From Armillaria gallica (taxonomy: Eukaryota > Basidiomycota > Agaricomycetes > Agaricales > Physalacriaceae), in assembly GCA_037576215.1 (NCBI GenBank), contig JBANDB010000009.1:2480001-2544000 (forward strand): 64,000 nt of DNA, given 5' to 3'. Made by a program: the position numbers and the translations under genes. The notes beneath the pieces are model-generated. The model searched no databases and had not been told where the DNA came from. It worked only from the letters and a program-made list of their open reading frames with translations. Each line of letters starts with the position of its first letter. Position 1 is the stretch's first letter. Below, piece after piece: positions 11,522 through 21,858 of the stretch.

Positions 11522-12719
11522 TTAGTTGCAGCCTGACGTGTCTGACCGTATGGCGGCCTCTGTGAGAGAATGTGAGAGAAATACAGATAAGAGATAAGCA
11601 AAGACTTACTGAAAAACTCGTATGATAGCCAGCAGAGGGCTGTACTGGGCACGGTGGTCAGTACTCTCGGTGTAAGGCCCCTGCCAAAGCCCTTAATGCC
11701 GTCTCTAGTCCATATAACCCTGAGTGCATCCGCCATGCCCTTGACGCCACGAATCTCTGCATCGTGGGAGGTGCCCCGGGTCTGCAAAATGGTCTTGGCG
11801 ACATCGAGCGGGGTAGTGACTGCGGCGGCGACAGCACCGGCGATTGCGCCTGCTGTGATGTGAGTCGTGGGGGAGTACTCGTGGCGGGGGTTGAGGATAC
11901 GCTTGACTTGTTCGTATACGGTGAACTGGATGGCGTTGAAAGGGATAGATATTGCGAGGGTGGTGGGGTACGAGACGTAGAAAGCAGCGAGGCCTTCGTT
12001 GCGGTAGACGACCCGGGCACAGGTGAATACGGAACGGAACTCTGACTTGTGGACCTGCATACGCTGTTTGATGACTGCAAACTGTTATTATTCATGTGTC
12101 ACGGTCGTCAGAAAGAGGGCGCGAACCGTCAAAGGGATTCATGAGAGCGTCGGCGGCGGTCGTGGCTGAGGCGCCTGCCACGGCTGCGACCAGCTGTTAG
12201 CCAACGAGCACGGCGAGGCAAGATACGTACAGGTCGCGAGCCACTGATTCCCGCCCTCGTTCCCGCCCATGAGCTCCTTGACGGCCTCGAGAGTCCCAAA
12301 ATGCACCGCATGCGCCGGCCCAGCGCCCAGCACGACGGACCACACGCCCCGCCACAGAGCCCGTATGCCTTCTGTCGAGGATATCCGCGTAAAGGCGTTG
12401 CCGACACCGGTGTAGACTGCCACGGGTGAGGTCGCGAAGACTTGCATTCGCGTCTGCGATGGTGAGCACGACGGCTAGCGAGTCGGGGCCACTCACTTTG
12501 ATGCTGTCGATGGGGTACATGACTGCATGTTCAGATATGCCGGCCTGGAAGAGATGAGGGCTGGGAAGCTGGACGAGTCGAGGGACGTACTAGGGCACCT
12601 GCAAGCATATTGACCTGGAAACATTGGAAACATTTTTCACAAAAAGAAAAAAAGAAAAAGAAACGTACAGCGAGGCCAGCATTTGGTGGGAGCGACTCAT
12701 AGTCGACCTCCTCTGCCAT
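11522..12719 (-). CDS. MRS3/MRS4: Mitoferrin-type mitochondrial carrier
   Basis: This is a mitochondrial inner-membrane iron carrier of the SLC25 family, which supplies iron to the matrix for heme and Fe-S cluster synthesis. Seven exons join in frame: 12669-12719, 12591-12614, 12497-12544, 12231-12453, 12127-12183, 11610-12074 and 11522-11559, giving 301 residues, the usual carrier length. The three carrier signatures are visible: VMYPIDSIKTRMQ, MNPFDVIKQRMQ and TTPLDVAKTILQTRG. The paired glycine-rich helices follow each repeat. MNPFDVIKQRMQ and the N-terminus ESLPPNAGLAVNMLAGALAG fit the mitoferrin subgroup better than other carriers. The gene appears intact and is followed upstream by XPT1 in the same orientation. 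The substrate assignment comes from family knowledge. Confidence 0.9.
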
Positions 12720-12832
12720 CTAAGTGATGATGGTGTACGCGTCCAAGTGACAAGCTGCCTCAGGTAATCGATCCTCACTTTCCCACATAAAGTCTATTTT
12801 ATTCACATAAAAAGTTTATATTTCGTCTACAA

Positions 12833-13697
12833 TTATAATATCTGTGTCCCGGCTAGCCGGTCGTGCTCCTCGATGTCTCTGCAAGAGGGTGAGAAGGAAA
12901 AGTGAAAAAAAGGCAAGGCAAGGCTCACATCATTTCCCAAGGGTAGTCAAGCCAGACATCGCCTACCATCTTCACCGGCATAGTACGGAAGACTGGCAGG
13001 CAACTCTGCGAGCTTGGGCTTGAGCTTGTTGTGCACGACAAAGACGCCAAACTGGGTCGCTGCTCGAAGGGCGTCGCGTTCAGACTCGGGGTACGATGCG
13101 AGTTCCTTGTCCACGTCTTTTTGCAGTTCCGATAGAGCGTAGCTGGGGGATCGTTAGATAACTATACATAAAGACAATAAGACGGAACGGACTGCAATGT
13201 TTTACGGGTGTCATCGACCTCGTCGACGATGAGGATGCGCTTGCCGACGAGGAGCTTGCCTGCGTCAGGGCCCAGCCATTGTGTTCGTACGACTTCCTGT
13301 CCAATCTGCTCAACCGTACCGCCTTCTACCGGTTCGTACAGCGACAAGCCAATTGCCTGGATCTGCAATGTTTTTTTGTCGGTTTGTTCGCGGAGAAATG
13401 TGCGCTGTTCTAATCGATATGATTGATTCCCAAGACAAACATAGGCACTCACCATGACACGCGCTGGGAAAAAGCCTCTGCAATGGATCAGACGTTGACA
13501 TGTATATACAACGACGATTCACACTGACCCACCGCCTATTAACTGGTCAGTACGAGACAGGTAAAGACATAAGTAAAGGACGTGCCAATCGCCACGAGCA
13601 AGTCTGGATTGAATTCAGCTGCAACCTTGGGGGTATTCTTGCGAATAAGATTGTGGATATTGTTGTAAGTTACCCGCCAATGCTTGACTTCCTCCAT
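12833..13697 (-). CDS. XPT1: Xanthine phosphoribosyltransferase (one frame break)
   Basis: This is a purine-salvage enzyme that joins xanthine to PRPP. It starts at ATG 13695-13697 (MEEVKHWRVTYNNIHNLI). The PRPP-binding region reads LLVGKRILIVDEVDDTRKTL, and the N-terminal glycine loop IGGGGFFPARVM is assembled from three exons. These include a 7-nt microexon at 13529-13535, preceded by a GC-AG intron at 13536-13585. The end, DIEEHDRLAG, matches the usual C-terminus and stops with TAA at 12833-12835. One extra base near 12,965 separates YYAGED from GDVWLDYPWE. Without that base the frame runs to the end, so this is either a sequence error or a truncating mutation. The gene diverges from RPC4 with only 42 bp between start codons. 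Confidence 0.85.
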
Positions 13698-13739
13698 GGC
13701 TGCACGGTCGATTGATTGCCATCGCACAGCCACACACTT

Positions 13740-15080
13740 ATGTCTGGTACGTTCGCCTTCCATCTACAAATATTTATTCCAACAACTCTCTTCTACAGAC
13801 AACAATGCTGGCCCGTCCAGGCCCTCCAAGGCAATATCCAGCCTCGCAAAACGGCCCTCTGAGGTGACCAGGCAGGGCACGCAGAAAGCTAAAATTCGTG
13901 CCTACCCTACCGGCAAGGCGGAAAAAAGAGTATGTGCGATTTTTGACTTGCAATACGCGTCTCATTGTTTCGAGCAGGGATGTCAAGCCGGAACCGACAT
14001 CAGAAGCTGTACCGCCTGCTCGTGGAAGAGGCAGAGGCAGAGGAGGAGATGCAGGCAGAGGACGGGGCGCTCCGAGGCAGCAGCTCGAGATGACTGCCAG
14101 TGGTCCATTCGCGCTTGGTCCTGCTATGGCTGGCAATGCTGCGACGCGGCGCCGCCCTGTGAATATCGCTGTCCCATCCACAAGACCAAGCACGAGCTCA
14201 TTGTCCAGCACCCCTGCGCCCAGAATCAAGAGCGAGGGCAAGGACAAGGATAAGGCCCCACAGGATGACGAGGAGAACTATTCCGACCCAGATGAAGGCG
14301 TCGAGATTGTCGATATGGAGAACGTCAAGAACATGGACTGGATGGCTCCCGAGAGTCTGAAAAAGGTCAAGGGTGCCGTGAAGAAAGCAAAGAAAGAGGA
14401 ACAGCAGCCAGAGGGTACGTTTCGCCCTTTCTGACTGATTTTTATTCATATATAATATAGAAGTCGATACATCCAATGCTCTCAATCTAAGCGAAAGCGA
14501 GGAAGAGGAAGAGCTCGAAGATATCATCGAGGACTTTGCTCAGCAGGCTCCAGAGGACCCGGACGATACTCTACGCCAGGATAGGCTTTACTTCTTCCAG
14601 TTCCCTGCTCCGTTCCCTGCATTTACTCCTAAAGGAGAGGCACCACCACCACCATTACCCACAGACAAAAAGCGAGTATCCTTTGCTCCCAACGTCAAAG
14701 CCGAGGTGCCAGCCCCCGCTGAAGAGAAAGAGAAACCGGTGGTAGACGGGACAATTGGTCGTCTGGAAATCTACCGGCAGCGGCGCTGTCAAGATGAGGC
14801 TCGCTAATGGGATTCTACTTGATGTACTTTCTTCTCTTTTGTGGTCGACGCTTATTGATATCTTCTGCAGGTAATGGCTGCGACCCAGCCCTCGTTCCTC
14901 CAACACGCTGTCTCACTCGACATGAAAGAAAAGAAGCTGAATGTACTGGGAGAGGTGAATAAGAGGTTCGTGGTCGCGCCGGATGTAGACGGACTGTTGG
15001 AGGCGATGGAGAGGGCAGAGAGGGAGCCACGGACAGTCCTTGAAGGGGAGGAGAGTCTGCTTAAAATGGATACGACGTGA
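13740..15080 (+). CDS. RPC53: RNA polymerase III subunit RPC4 (two frame breaks)
   Basis: This subunit of the RPC4/RPC5 heterodimer works in Pol III termination and reinitiation. The first exon is only 7 nt of coding sequence (ATG TCT G) and splices to DNNAGPSRPSK. The conserved N-terminal block KLKFVPTLPARRKKED is present, followed by basic and GRGRGRGG segments, an acidic stretch (SESEEEEELED) and the C-terminal RPC4 domain (DGTIGRLEIYR, then SGAVKMRLANG, SFLQHAVSLD, LNVLGEVNKRFVVAPD), ending at TGA 15078-15080. Two single-base shifts break the frame: an extra A in the run near 13,885-13,888, before KLKFVP, and an extra base near 14,775, between EIYR and SGAV. Both lie inside conserved blocks. 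Because the gene is essential in known fungi, errors in the sequence are likelier than real loss. Confidence 0.85.
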
Positions 15081-15145
15081 TAGAATTATTTTGTACTTGA
15101 GCTCCGGGCCGTAATTTCAATTTACACTCTTACACACGCACCGCC

Positions 15146-15861
15146 ATGTTTTTCATCGTGAGTTTTCCCAAACTTGCCTATACCCCAGACAATGAAATTC
15201 AAAATCAAAGAAAGAGCTAACACACACGATTCTCCTGCATCCGTCCTACTTTGGACCTCGGATGCTCAACTTTCTCGAGTCAAAACTGTACGCGGACGTC
15301 GAGGGGACATGTTTAGGATCCTTTGGGTACATCATCGCTGTCGTTTCTATACTGGATATCGGGAAGGGCATGGTGCTGAGTGGGAGTGGACAGGCAGAGT
15401 TCATCACGCGATACCGTGCTATCGTGTTCAAGCCGTTCAAAGGCGAGGTCGTCGATGGAGTCGTCACGAACGTGAACAAGGTGCGTTTCCTACTTTTCTG
15501 CGCAGTGAACTCAGCTTATCTACTCTCCAGATGGGATTCTTCGCTGAATGTGGACCGCTGACGGTGTTCGTGTCGCACCAGGTGGGTATACTGTCATTTT
15601 TCTGGGCAGGCGACTCTTGATCTTGTCGACAGCTTATACACCCTGGCTTGCGGTTCGACCCTAATTCGAATCCTCCTTCGTTTGCCTCTGAGGACCAGAT
15701 TATCGAAAAAAACACCCGTGTGCGGCTGAAGATTGTTGGTACTCGTGTTGATGCCACCGAAATTGTGCGTTTTCTTCAACTTTCCATAAATGTGGAATTA
15801 TATTTTCCTCTAGTTCGCCATCGGTACAATTAAAGAGGACCATCTCGGTGTCATAGATTGA
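15146..15861 (+). CDS. RPB7: RNA polymerase II subunit RPB7
   Basis: This is the stalk subunit of RNA polymerase II, which pairs with RPB4 and binds nascent RNA. The first exon encodes only MFFI (15146-15157). Four further exons follow, with clean GT-AG introns and all junctions in frame. Diagnostic blocks are ILLHPSYFGPRM, DVEGTCLGSFGYI, SGSGQAEFITRYRAIVFKPF, KGEVVDGVVTNV, GFFAECGPLTVFVSHQLI and VRLKIVGTRVDATEIFAIGT, then KEDHLG near the end and TGA 15859-15861. HPSYFGP and the MFF start separate it from the Pol III and Pol I paralogs. It is intact and lies just downstream of RPC4 on the same strand. It converges with HFI1, 73 bp away. Confidence 0.93.
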
Positions 15862-15934
15862 CCTTGTATCTACAACAGCTTGTGTATTGTATTGGCAGAG
15901 AAAAATAATATATAAGCATGCGATTATATACATG

Positions 15935-17043
15935 TCATCTTCCATTCCTCAACATCTCTTTCACTGTACTCCTCTCACCCAATAACGCTACAATCTGCCA
16001 CCTAGGATCCTTAATATCTGGTTTCTTCAACAATCCAATATCCTCCTCGTCATCCTCTCTGTCGCCGATGGCGAGGTGCATCGCTGCGGCGCTCCCGTTT
16101 GGTAGCACGGCTGGGGCCATAGCAAAGAGGGTGTCGAATGCTGATGTTGAGAGCACCTTTTGCTTTTGAGAGCGGTGACTGGAAGATGAAGGAGCAGAGG
16201 CGGTGGATATAGACGAGATGGCAAGAGATTTGTCTGTGAGAGTGAGGGCGTGGGTGATGAGTTGCTTCAGCTTGACCTGTGAAAGATTAGATTAGATTAG
16301 ATAGAAGAGGTGGTATGAACCCTACTTCGCAGGCGAGATGCATGAGCGACGACACAGAGCGGGACGGCGAGCCAAGGTTGTTCTGTGCGCATATGAGATT
16401 AATCCGGTCGGCGATATGCTGGACGTTGGGCGAGCGAGTTATCGTTGCCAGCTGGACAGCCAGCCTGCTTCCAGGTGGTTCTGCTCGATGTCAACCAGGC
16501 AAATAACGAGAAAGAGAGATTCTCTCACCACCGCGTTCTGGGAGCAGCACGACGCCTCTCTCGCGTGCAATCTCATCTGCATCGAGTCGAGGTCCTGTTG
16601 AGGGTGGCACAGCTTCTAGAGCAGCTATCCGGTCGCGTTCATGTTTTCCGACAGAGACCGTCCATCGTTTGAGCCGCTCCGAGCGTATACTCCCGTCATC
16701 GCCTGGACCCTGGTATGGTAACGTCCTCCTCCTCTTCCGTGGTGGGGGCTTCGGCAGGTCTGGCGGAGGCGTCAAGGGTCGCTTGAAGCTGCGTGCATCG
16801 AAAAGGGATATTATGAGTGCATTGTGCAGTTGAACTGGGCAGTATCGTTAGATAGCTTTGACGAGGTCGGCGCTGCTCACTGAGATTGGGAGCATCGAGG
16901 ACGGCCTTGAGGGAGTCTTCAAATTCTGGTCGCGATATTTTACCGGTTACGAAAGAGGCGAGGGGTTCAAAGTAGGCGGGTGCTTTGGGTCCTAGTTGCG
17001 AGCTGATTTGTTGTTTGATCGTCGACGTCGACGACAGAGACAT
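15935..17043 (-). CDS. HFI1: SAGA core subunit Ada1/Hfi1
   Basis: This is a structural subunit of the SAGA histone acetyltransferase complex with a histone-fold segment. It starts at ATG 17041-17043; an in-frame ATG about 36 nt upstream is possible. Exons join as N-terminal TIKQQISSQLGPKAPAYFEP, FVTGKISRPEFEDSLKAVLD, then NLIQLHNALIISLFDAR across a GT-AG intron, a PPPRKRRRTLPYQG basic segment, RSERLKRWTVSVGKHERDRI, and the C-terminal helical part (NVQHIADRINLIC, LTLTDKSLA, LLGERSTVKEMLRNG) to TGA at 15935-15937. The intron near 16,272-16,320 carries GATTA tandem repeats. All junctions are in frame, so the gene looks intact. It is divergent from F-box copy C over 154 bp, an arrangement duplicated in decayed form at 3059-5697. 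Confidence 0.9.
16272..16305. repeat. Short GATTA tandem repeat in an HFI1 intron
   Basis: Three to four GATTA units (AGATTAGATTAGATTAGAT) lie within the HFI1 intron. The truncated HFI1 copy on the left lacks the repeat, and its homology ends at the equivalent place. The repeat therefore marks the breakpoint of the duplication. Confidence 0.6.
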
Positions 17044-17197
17044 TGTCACGCTGTGACCGTGATGAAGTGACATCATTGCCGCCGGGAGCGAGAAATTCGT
17101 TCGACTTTGTACGTCCATTGCAATTTTGATCCAATTATTTAAATGGCAAGTTCCATCTCGTCTCATATGCAAATACTCAGCTAGCTCATCACAGATC
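17044..17197. promoter_or_regulatory. Bidirectional promoter of HFI1 and F-box copy C
   Basis: 154 bp separate the two divergent start codons. The segment contains GTACGTCCATTGCAATTTTG, the CAAGTT block and GCTAGCTCATCACAGATC just before the F-box start. The last of these is also found before copy E at 35,919-35,936, which suggests a conserved core element or 5' UTR. Confidence 0.6.
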
Positions 17198-18940
17198 ATG
17201 GCATTACCTACCGCTTTTGCCTCCGACTGGCACCCTTGTAAAGGCTGCGCCTGCGTGAACCACAGCATCCCATCATACCAATTTTCTGTCACCGATGCAG
17301 ACAGTCCCATCGCTGATCATTCAGACCTTGGAAAGCTCACTCGCTCCAACGATGCACCTACACCACCTGAAGAGAAGATTCTTCAAGGAATGATATCGGA
17401 TTCTGGAAAGCGCATCGACGCCATCGATGTCCACGTCTTAGAGCTGAAGGTGATGAAGCAGGAGCTCTTACAGTCGATTACGCGTATGGACAAAGAGCTG
17501 GCGGAGCTGGATAAGGAGCGGCAACGCCTCTCTGACAGCGTTCGAGAACGACGACTTCTTCTCAGCGCTTTGCGTCGTATGCCCAAAGAAGTCGTCGCTG
17601 ACATCTTTCTTCACACCCTTATCTTTCCTTTCCCATGCATACAGTCCTCGGATACCTTGACGGACTTGTACAATTGGTCGACGTTTTCTGCCAGTAGACA
17701 TCCACTCTTATCATTTGAACTGGTATCTCGTAACTGGAAGGACGTTCTTGACACATTCCCCAACTTGTGGTCTTATGTCAATATCCTCATCGATCGAATG
17801 CCTTCCATCACTTACGCCCACTACATTGGAAACCAGTTATCTCGCTCTCGACTGTGCCCATTATCGGTCTCGATATGCCACGGTGACATCTCATACACTG
17901 GGCCGGGTGCCTTTCCTGGTTTAATGTTGGCGACCCTTTTCTCAGTTAGCAGTAGGATACAAACCCTCCATCTCTGCCTCCCTGGCGAACAATTCGCTGA
18001 CATGCAGCAGTTCCATCTGTCTTTCCCCACTCTGCAAGAACTTGTTCTCCTTTCATTGTCCGACACTTCGGAGGTTGCTCAACACCTTCATTTTGGTTCA
18101 CTACCAAGTTTGCGGGTCTTCCGTGCCACGGACGTCAGCAACATCGACACGCTATCCCTCCCTTGGCACCAAATTACTCATTTTACAAATATGCATGAGG
18201 TGGCAGGACGTGGGCTATCTGCTCCTCGGGCTCTGAGTATCTTGAAAATGATGTCCCGTGTGTCCGTGTGTCGTATCTCCCTTGACTTCCAATCTACAAT
18301 GACTGAGGTTGTTGGGCAGACAACTCTCAGCCAGCTACACTCACTCACACTTTCATCTGTGTATCAACAGGGCTTAGTTTACCCGCCCGTGATCCCATCT
18401 GTACTCAACTCCATCATACTGCCTGTGTTGCTGGATCTCTCGGTGACATGCTTACTCGGCAGCACCTCGCGGGACCAGGACACGACCTTTACTTCTGTCC
18501 GCCAACTCATCGAACGCTCCCATAGTCCCCTTACATCTCTCTATTTCGACCAAGGAGATATCATGAAAGATGACCTCATTCATATTCTTTCTAGCACGCC
18601 CACCCTCCAGGATTTGCGACTAACGAAAACCACTGGGATCACAGACGAAGTCCTTGAACATCTCGCTCAGAGAGTTGACACAGAGTCTGGATTCCAGGTC
18701 CCAGTGCTCGTTCCACACCTGCACACGCTACGCCTCAGTGGTTATCTTGACTTCCAAGTGGAAGTCTACGTACAGATGGTCGAATCTCGGTGGACATGTT
18801 ATCCGCGGCACCTCAAGTCGGTGGATCTTCGAAGAACACAAATGAAGGGGAATAAAAGGGCAGGAACCCCAGCACTTTCCAGGCTTTATGCGCTACGGTC
18901 AGAAGGATTGGATGTGGTCATGCGTACGCAATTGAAGTGA
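17198..18940 (+). CDS. F-box/LRR-like protein, copy C (open)
   Basis: This is an open exon of 580 codons from ATG 17198-17200. Parts in order: Cys/His motif WHPCKGCACVNH at residues 12-22; SVTDADSP and LTRSNDAPTPPEEK linker; coiled coil (LELKVMKQELLQ, MDKELAELDKERQRL) at about residues 70-115; F-box-like helix LRRMPKEVVADIFLHTL at about 125-142; then leucine-rich segments (LHLCLPGEQF, LQELVLLSLSD, LPSLRVF, TLQDLRL, LHTLRLSGYLD). The predicted role is substrate receptor of a cullin-RING ubiquitin ligase. The LRR part differs from copy B mainly at surface-type positions. The copy is most like E at 35,937, sharing HEVAGRGL and LVSRNWKDVLDTF-type segments. It is divergent from HFI1 and followed by F-box copy D in tandem. 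Confidence 0.85.
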   Translation: MALPTAFASDWHPCKGCACVNHSIPSYQFSVTDADSPIADHSDLGKLTRSNDAPTPPEEKILQGMISDSGKRIDAIDVHVLELKVMKQELLQSITRMDKELAELDKERQRLSDSVRERRLLLSALRRMPKEVVADIFLHTLIFPFPCIQSSDTLTDLYNWSTFSASRHPLLSFELVSRNWKDVLDTFPNLWSYVNILIDRMPSITYAHYIGNQLSRSRLCPLSVSICHGDISYTGPGAFPGLMLATLFSVSSRIQTLHLCLPGEQFADMQQFHLSFPTLQELVLLSLSDTSEVAQHLHFGSLPSLRVFRATDVSNIDTLSLPWHQITHFTNMHEVAGRGLSAPRALSILKMMSRVSVCRISLDFQSTMTEVVGQTTLSQLHSLTLSSVYQQGLVYPPVIPSVLNSIILPVLLDLSVTCLLGSTSRDQDTTFTSVRQLIERSHSPLTSLYFDQGDIMKDDLIHILSSTPTLQDLRLTKTTGITDEVLEHLAQRVDTESGFQVPVLVPHLHTLRLSGYLDFQVEVYVQMVESRWTCYPRHLKSVDLRRTQMKGNKRAGTPALSRLYALRSEGLDVVMRTQLK

Positions 18941-19664
18941 TTTGTAGTGCCTTCCCTTCCCTTCTTGTGAGCAAGAACCTTCGACTGCGTGTTGTCTATG
19001 GGAGGAAATCCCAGGTATATGTCTGAATATTTACATCATGATTGTCCTTTGATACTGTAGCTATGGTAATTATATGGAATTGAACCAGAGAGAAATATAT
19101 ATTAAGTGAACTATGGCGGTTATTGAACAAAAGGAAACATCGACAATGATGATGTCAGCACGTGTCTTCTACTTATTCCAACTCACTAGGAAGGCTGAAG
19201 CTAATATCCCTGCCTTTGCACACCGTCACGTTGACTACCTAACAGTTCAAGACGGCTCTGAAGTACAGCACAGCACTGAACTGGTGGGTTTATTTGAGTC
19301 CTGTGTTTCCTATTCTACAAGATATACCATGAGCGTAACAGTGTACTCTTCCGTGGCACGACCCAAATCTATTTTTCACCTCGAGGAAATATCTAAATAT
19401 CTGAATGCCTAGACGCCTTTTGATCTCTCACGCATTTTCTGGTCTTGAATGGCTTCGGGCCGGCGCCTGAGAAGCAAGATGCTGTTGAACATGTTTCGAA
19501 CCAAAGTTCGACTAGTACGCCCAATCAATACGTCCTCCAACTGACTGGCAAGTTTGACATCTCGCCCCATTTACTACATACACTCAACTATCTCATGACA
19601 GATCAAGACCTTGCCCAAAGTTGCGTTTCCTTCCGACTGACACCCTTGTAACGGATGCACCTGC
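18941..19664. other. Intergenic unit between tandem F-box copies C and D
   Basis: No gene is supported. The segment begins with the 3' flank of copy C (TTCTTGTGAGCAAGAACC, GGGAGGAAATC, a CCAGAGAGAAATATATAT block). It continues into the 5' flank of copy D (GTCAGCACGTGTCTT, TATCCCTGCCTTTGCACA, GCAAGATGCTGTTGAACA). The same order of blocks recurs at 35,225-35,936, where the preceding F-box body is missing. Confidence 0.6.
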
Positions 19665-21231
19665 GTGAACCACACCATCCCATCATACAAAATTTCCGTC
19701 ACCGACGCAGATGTTCCCATCGCTGATCATCCAAATCTTGGAAAGCTCACACGCTCCAACAATGCACCTACCCCTCCAGAAGAGAAAACTCTTCGAGGAA
19801 CGTTATCTGATTCTGAGAAGCGCATCGATACCATCGTCTTAGAGCTGAAGGTGATGAAGCAGGAGCTCTTACAATCAATCACACGTGTGGACAAAGAGCT
19901 GGCGGAGCTGGATAAGGAGCGGAAATGCCTCCGACTGACAGGGTTCGAGAACGACGGTTTCTTCTCAGCGCTTTGCGTCGTATGCCGAAAGAAGTCCTTG
20001 CTCACATCTTCCTTCACACCCTCAGTGCCTTTCCTTTCCCGGGAGTACAGCCCTCGGGGACCCTGTTTTCTGTCATGAGACACCCACTCTTATCATTTGA
20101 ACTGGTGTCCCGTAACTGGAAGGACGTTCTTGACACATTGGGCCTCAATCTGTGGTCTTATGTTGATATCCTCATCGATCGAACACCTTTTAGTGCATAC
20201 GTCTGCTTCATTGGAAACCAGTTGTCCTGCTCTCGGCAGTGCGCATTATCGGTCTCGATATGCCGCAGTGCCAACAGCGCCTCAGTTACCGGTCTGGGTG
20301 CCTTTCCTGCTTCCATCTCAATGGCCCTCTTCACAGTCAGCCGCATGGTACAAACCCTCCATCTTTGCCTCCATCTGTCTTTTCCCAATCTACGAGAACT
20401 TCTTCTTTCCTCGTCTGAAACTTCGGAGGCTGCTCAGCACCTCTATTTTGGTTCACTGCCAAGTTTGCGGGTCTTCCGTGCCACAGACGTCAACAACATC
20501 GACAAGCTATCCCTCCCTCGGCACCAAATCACTCATTTTACGACTATGGACGAGGCAGGACGCGGGATAACCGGACGGCTCGTCATATGGATGTCTTAAA
20601 AATGATATCCTGTGTGTCCGTCTGTCGTCTCTCCCTTGAACTCCGACCTCTGACGACTGGGGTCACTGAGCCGATAACTCTCAAACTAGATTCACTCACA
20701 CTTTCATCTACATATCGACAGGGCTTCGATTTCCCGCAACTCCCTTGTACTGCCTTCCCTGCTGGATCTCTCGGTAATACGCTTACTTAGCGTGACCTCG
20801 CTAGACCAGGCCGGGACCTTTCCAACTCATCGAACGTCCCCTTACGTCTCTCTACTTCAGCAACGGAGATATCGAAAAGAACAATCTTATTCATATTCTC
20901 TCCAATACGCCCACCCTCCAGGATTTGCGACTAACGAACATGGACGGTGTGATCACAGATGAACTCCCCAATGAACTCTCTCGCAAAATTGATACACAAC
21001 CCGACTTTCAGGTCCCAGTGCTTGTTCCAAACCTGCATACGCTACACCTCAGTGGTTATTTTGGCCTTCAAGTTGAAGTCTATGTACAGATGGTCGAATC
21101 TTGGTGGGCATGTCATTCGCGCCACCTCAAGTCGGTGGAGGGAAAGGGCAGAGGAGGAAGCCAGCATACTGACTCTTTCCAGGCCTGATGTCCTAGTGTC
21201 AGAGGGTTTGGATGTGACGCAAAGAGTGTAA
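19665..21231 (+). pseudogene. F-box/LRR-like protein, copy D (start lost, frameshifts)
   Basis: Homology begins near 19,630, where the usual ATGGCA start is replaced by ATCAAGACC and the first codons are disrupted (TGTAACGG in place of TGTAAAGG). The KISVTDAD segment, coiled coil, F-box helix LRRMPKEVLAHIFLHTL and leucine-rich segments follow, with frame changes near 19,925, 20,570 and 20,780 and missing pieces between 20,760 and 20,850. It is closest to copy A in coding sequence. It is followed in the same direction by the open GTPase gene, a pairing repeated in inverted form at 6429-10,507. Confidence 0.8.
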
Positions 21232-21858
21232 TTGTGTTGTCTAGCCTTGTGAGTGAGAACTTCCGACTGGAGTGATATAATGTGAATCAAGTGTTTGCTT
21301 CTAATATCTTTGCAAGGCATGCGACTCATCGATAATCGATATCAAGTCCCAGAATTTCACTCCCCATTGAGTACTTCTCGGTCATTCACACGCACGATAC
21401 TCTTTCAACAGTCGGTCAGTGTTTCCGTCTTATATTTGCCCAACTGGATGTCACAACGATGATTGTTCAGCCAATTTTACAGGAACGTTGGTGCCAATGG
21501 TGACTATGTGATGAGCATGGTTCCGAAGCTGTAGTTCCGTGAAATAGAGTGATGAGACCCCAATTTCTAGTGCGGGCACGTTGAGGGGTTGCGGTAAGTT
21601 GCGCTAGACCTCAAGTTTATTCGACGGATACATAAGAACCGAACTTCATTCTGTCGCCCCGGAAATCTCATCCTTCCTGCGCGTCTCGAGTACTATCATC
21701 GTGAAATTGATACATGCCCAGCCTTGTGCGTTCGTTTTTGCGTTGTAAATTGTCGAAGGGCACGACTTTACTGACTGCCTTCCGAGACAGTCATCAAACA
21801 TGTACAGTGCATCATTTGACCCCATGAGATAAGGACTTGACGCCTTCCTTTGTGTTAG
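21232..21858. other. Intergenic segment between F-box D and the GTPase
   Basis: This segment is the inverted counterpart of 8140-8769. It presumably holds the promoter and the first, unresolved exon of the GTPase gene: the first supported exon begins at 21,859 after a TTAG acceptor, so a start codon should lie within this stretch. Candidates near 21,710 and 21,802 could not be decided. Confidence 0.45.

Noticed and set aside
16338..16672. Rightward open frames over HFI1, resembling frames at 5338-5615
   Set aside because: They are antisense shadows of HFI1 exons and of its truncated copy.
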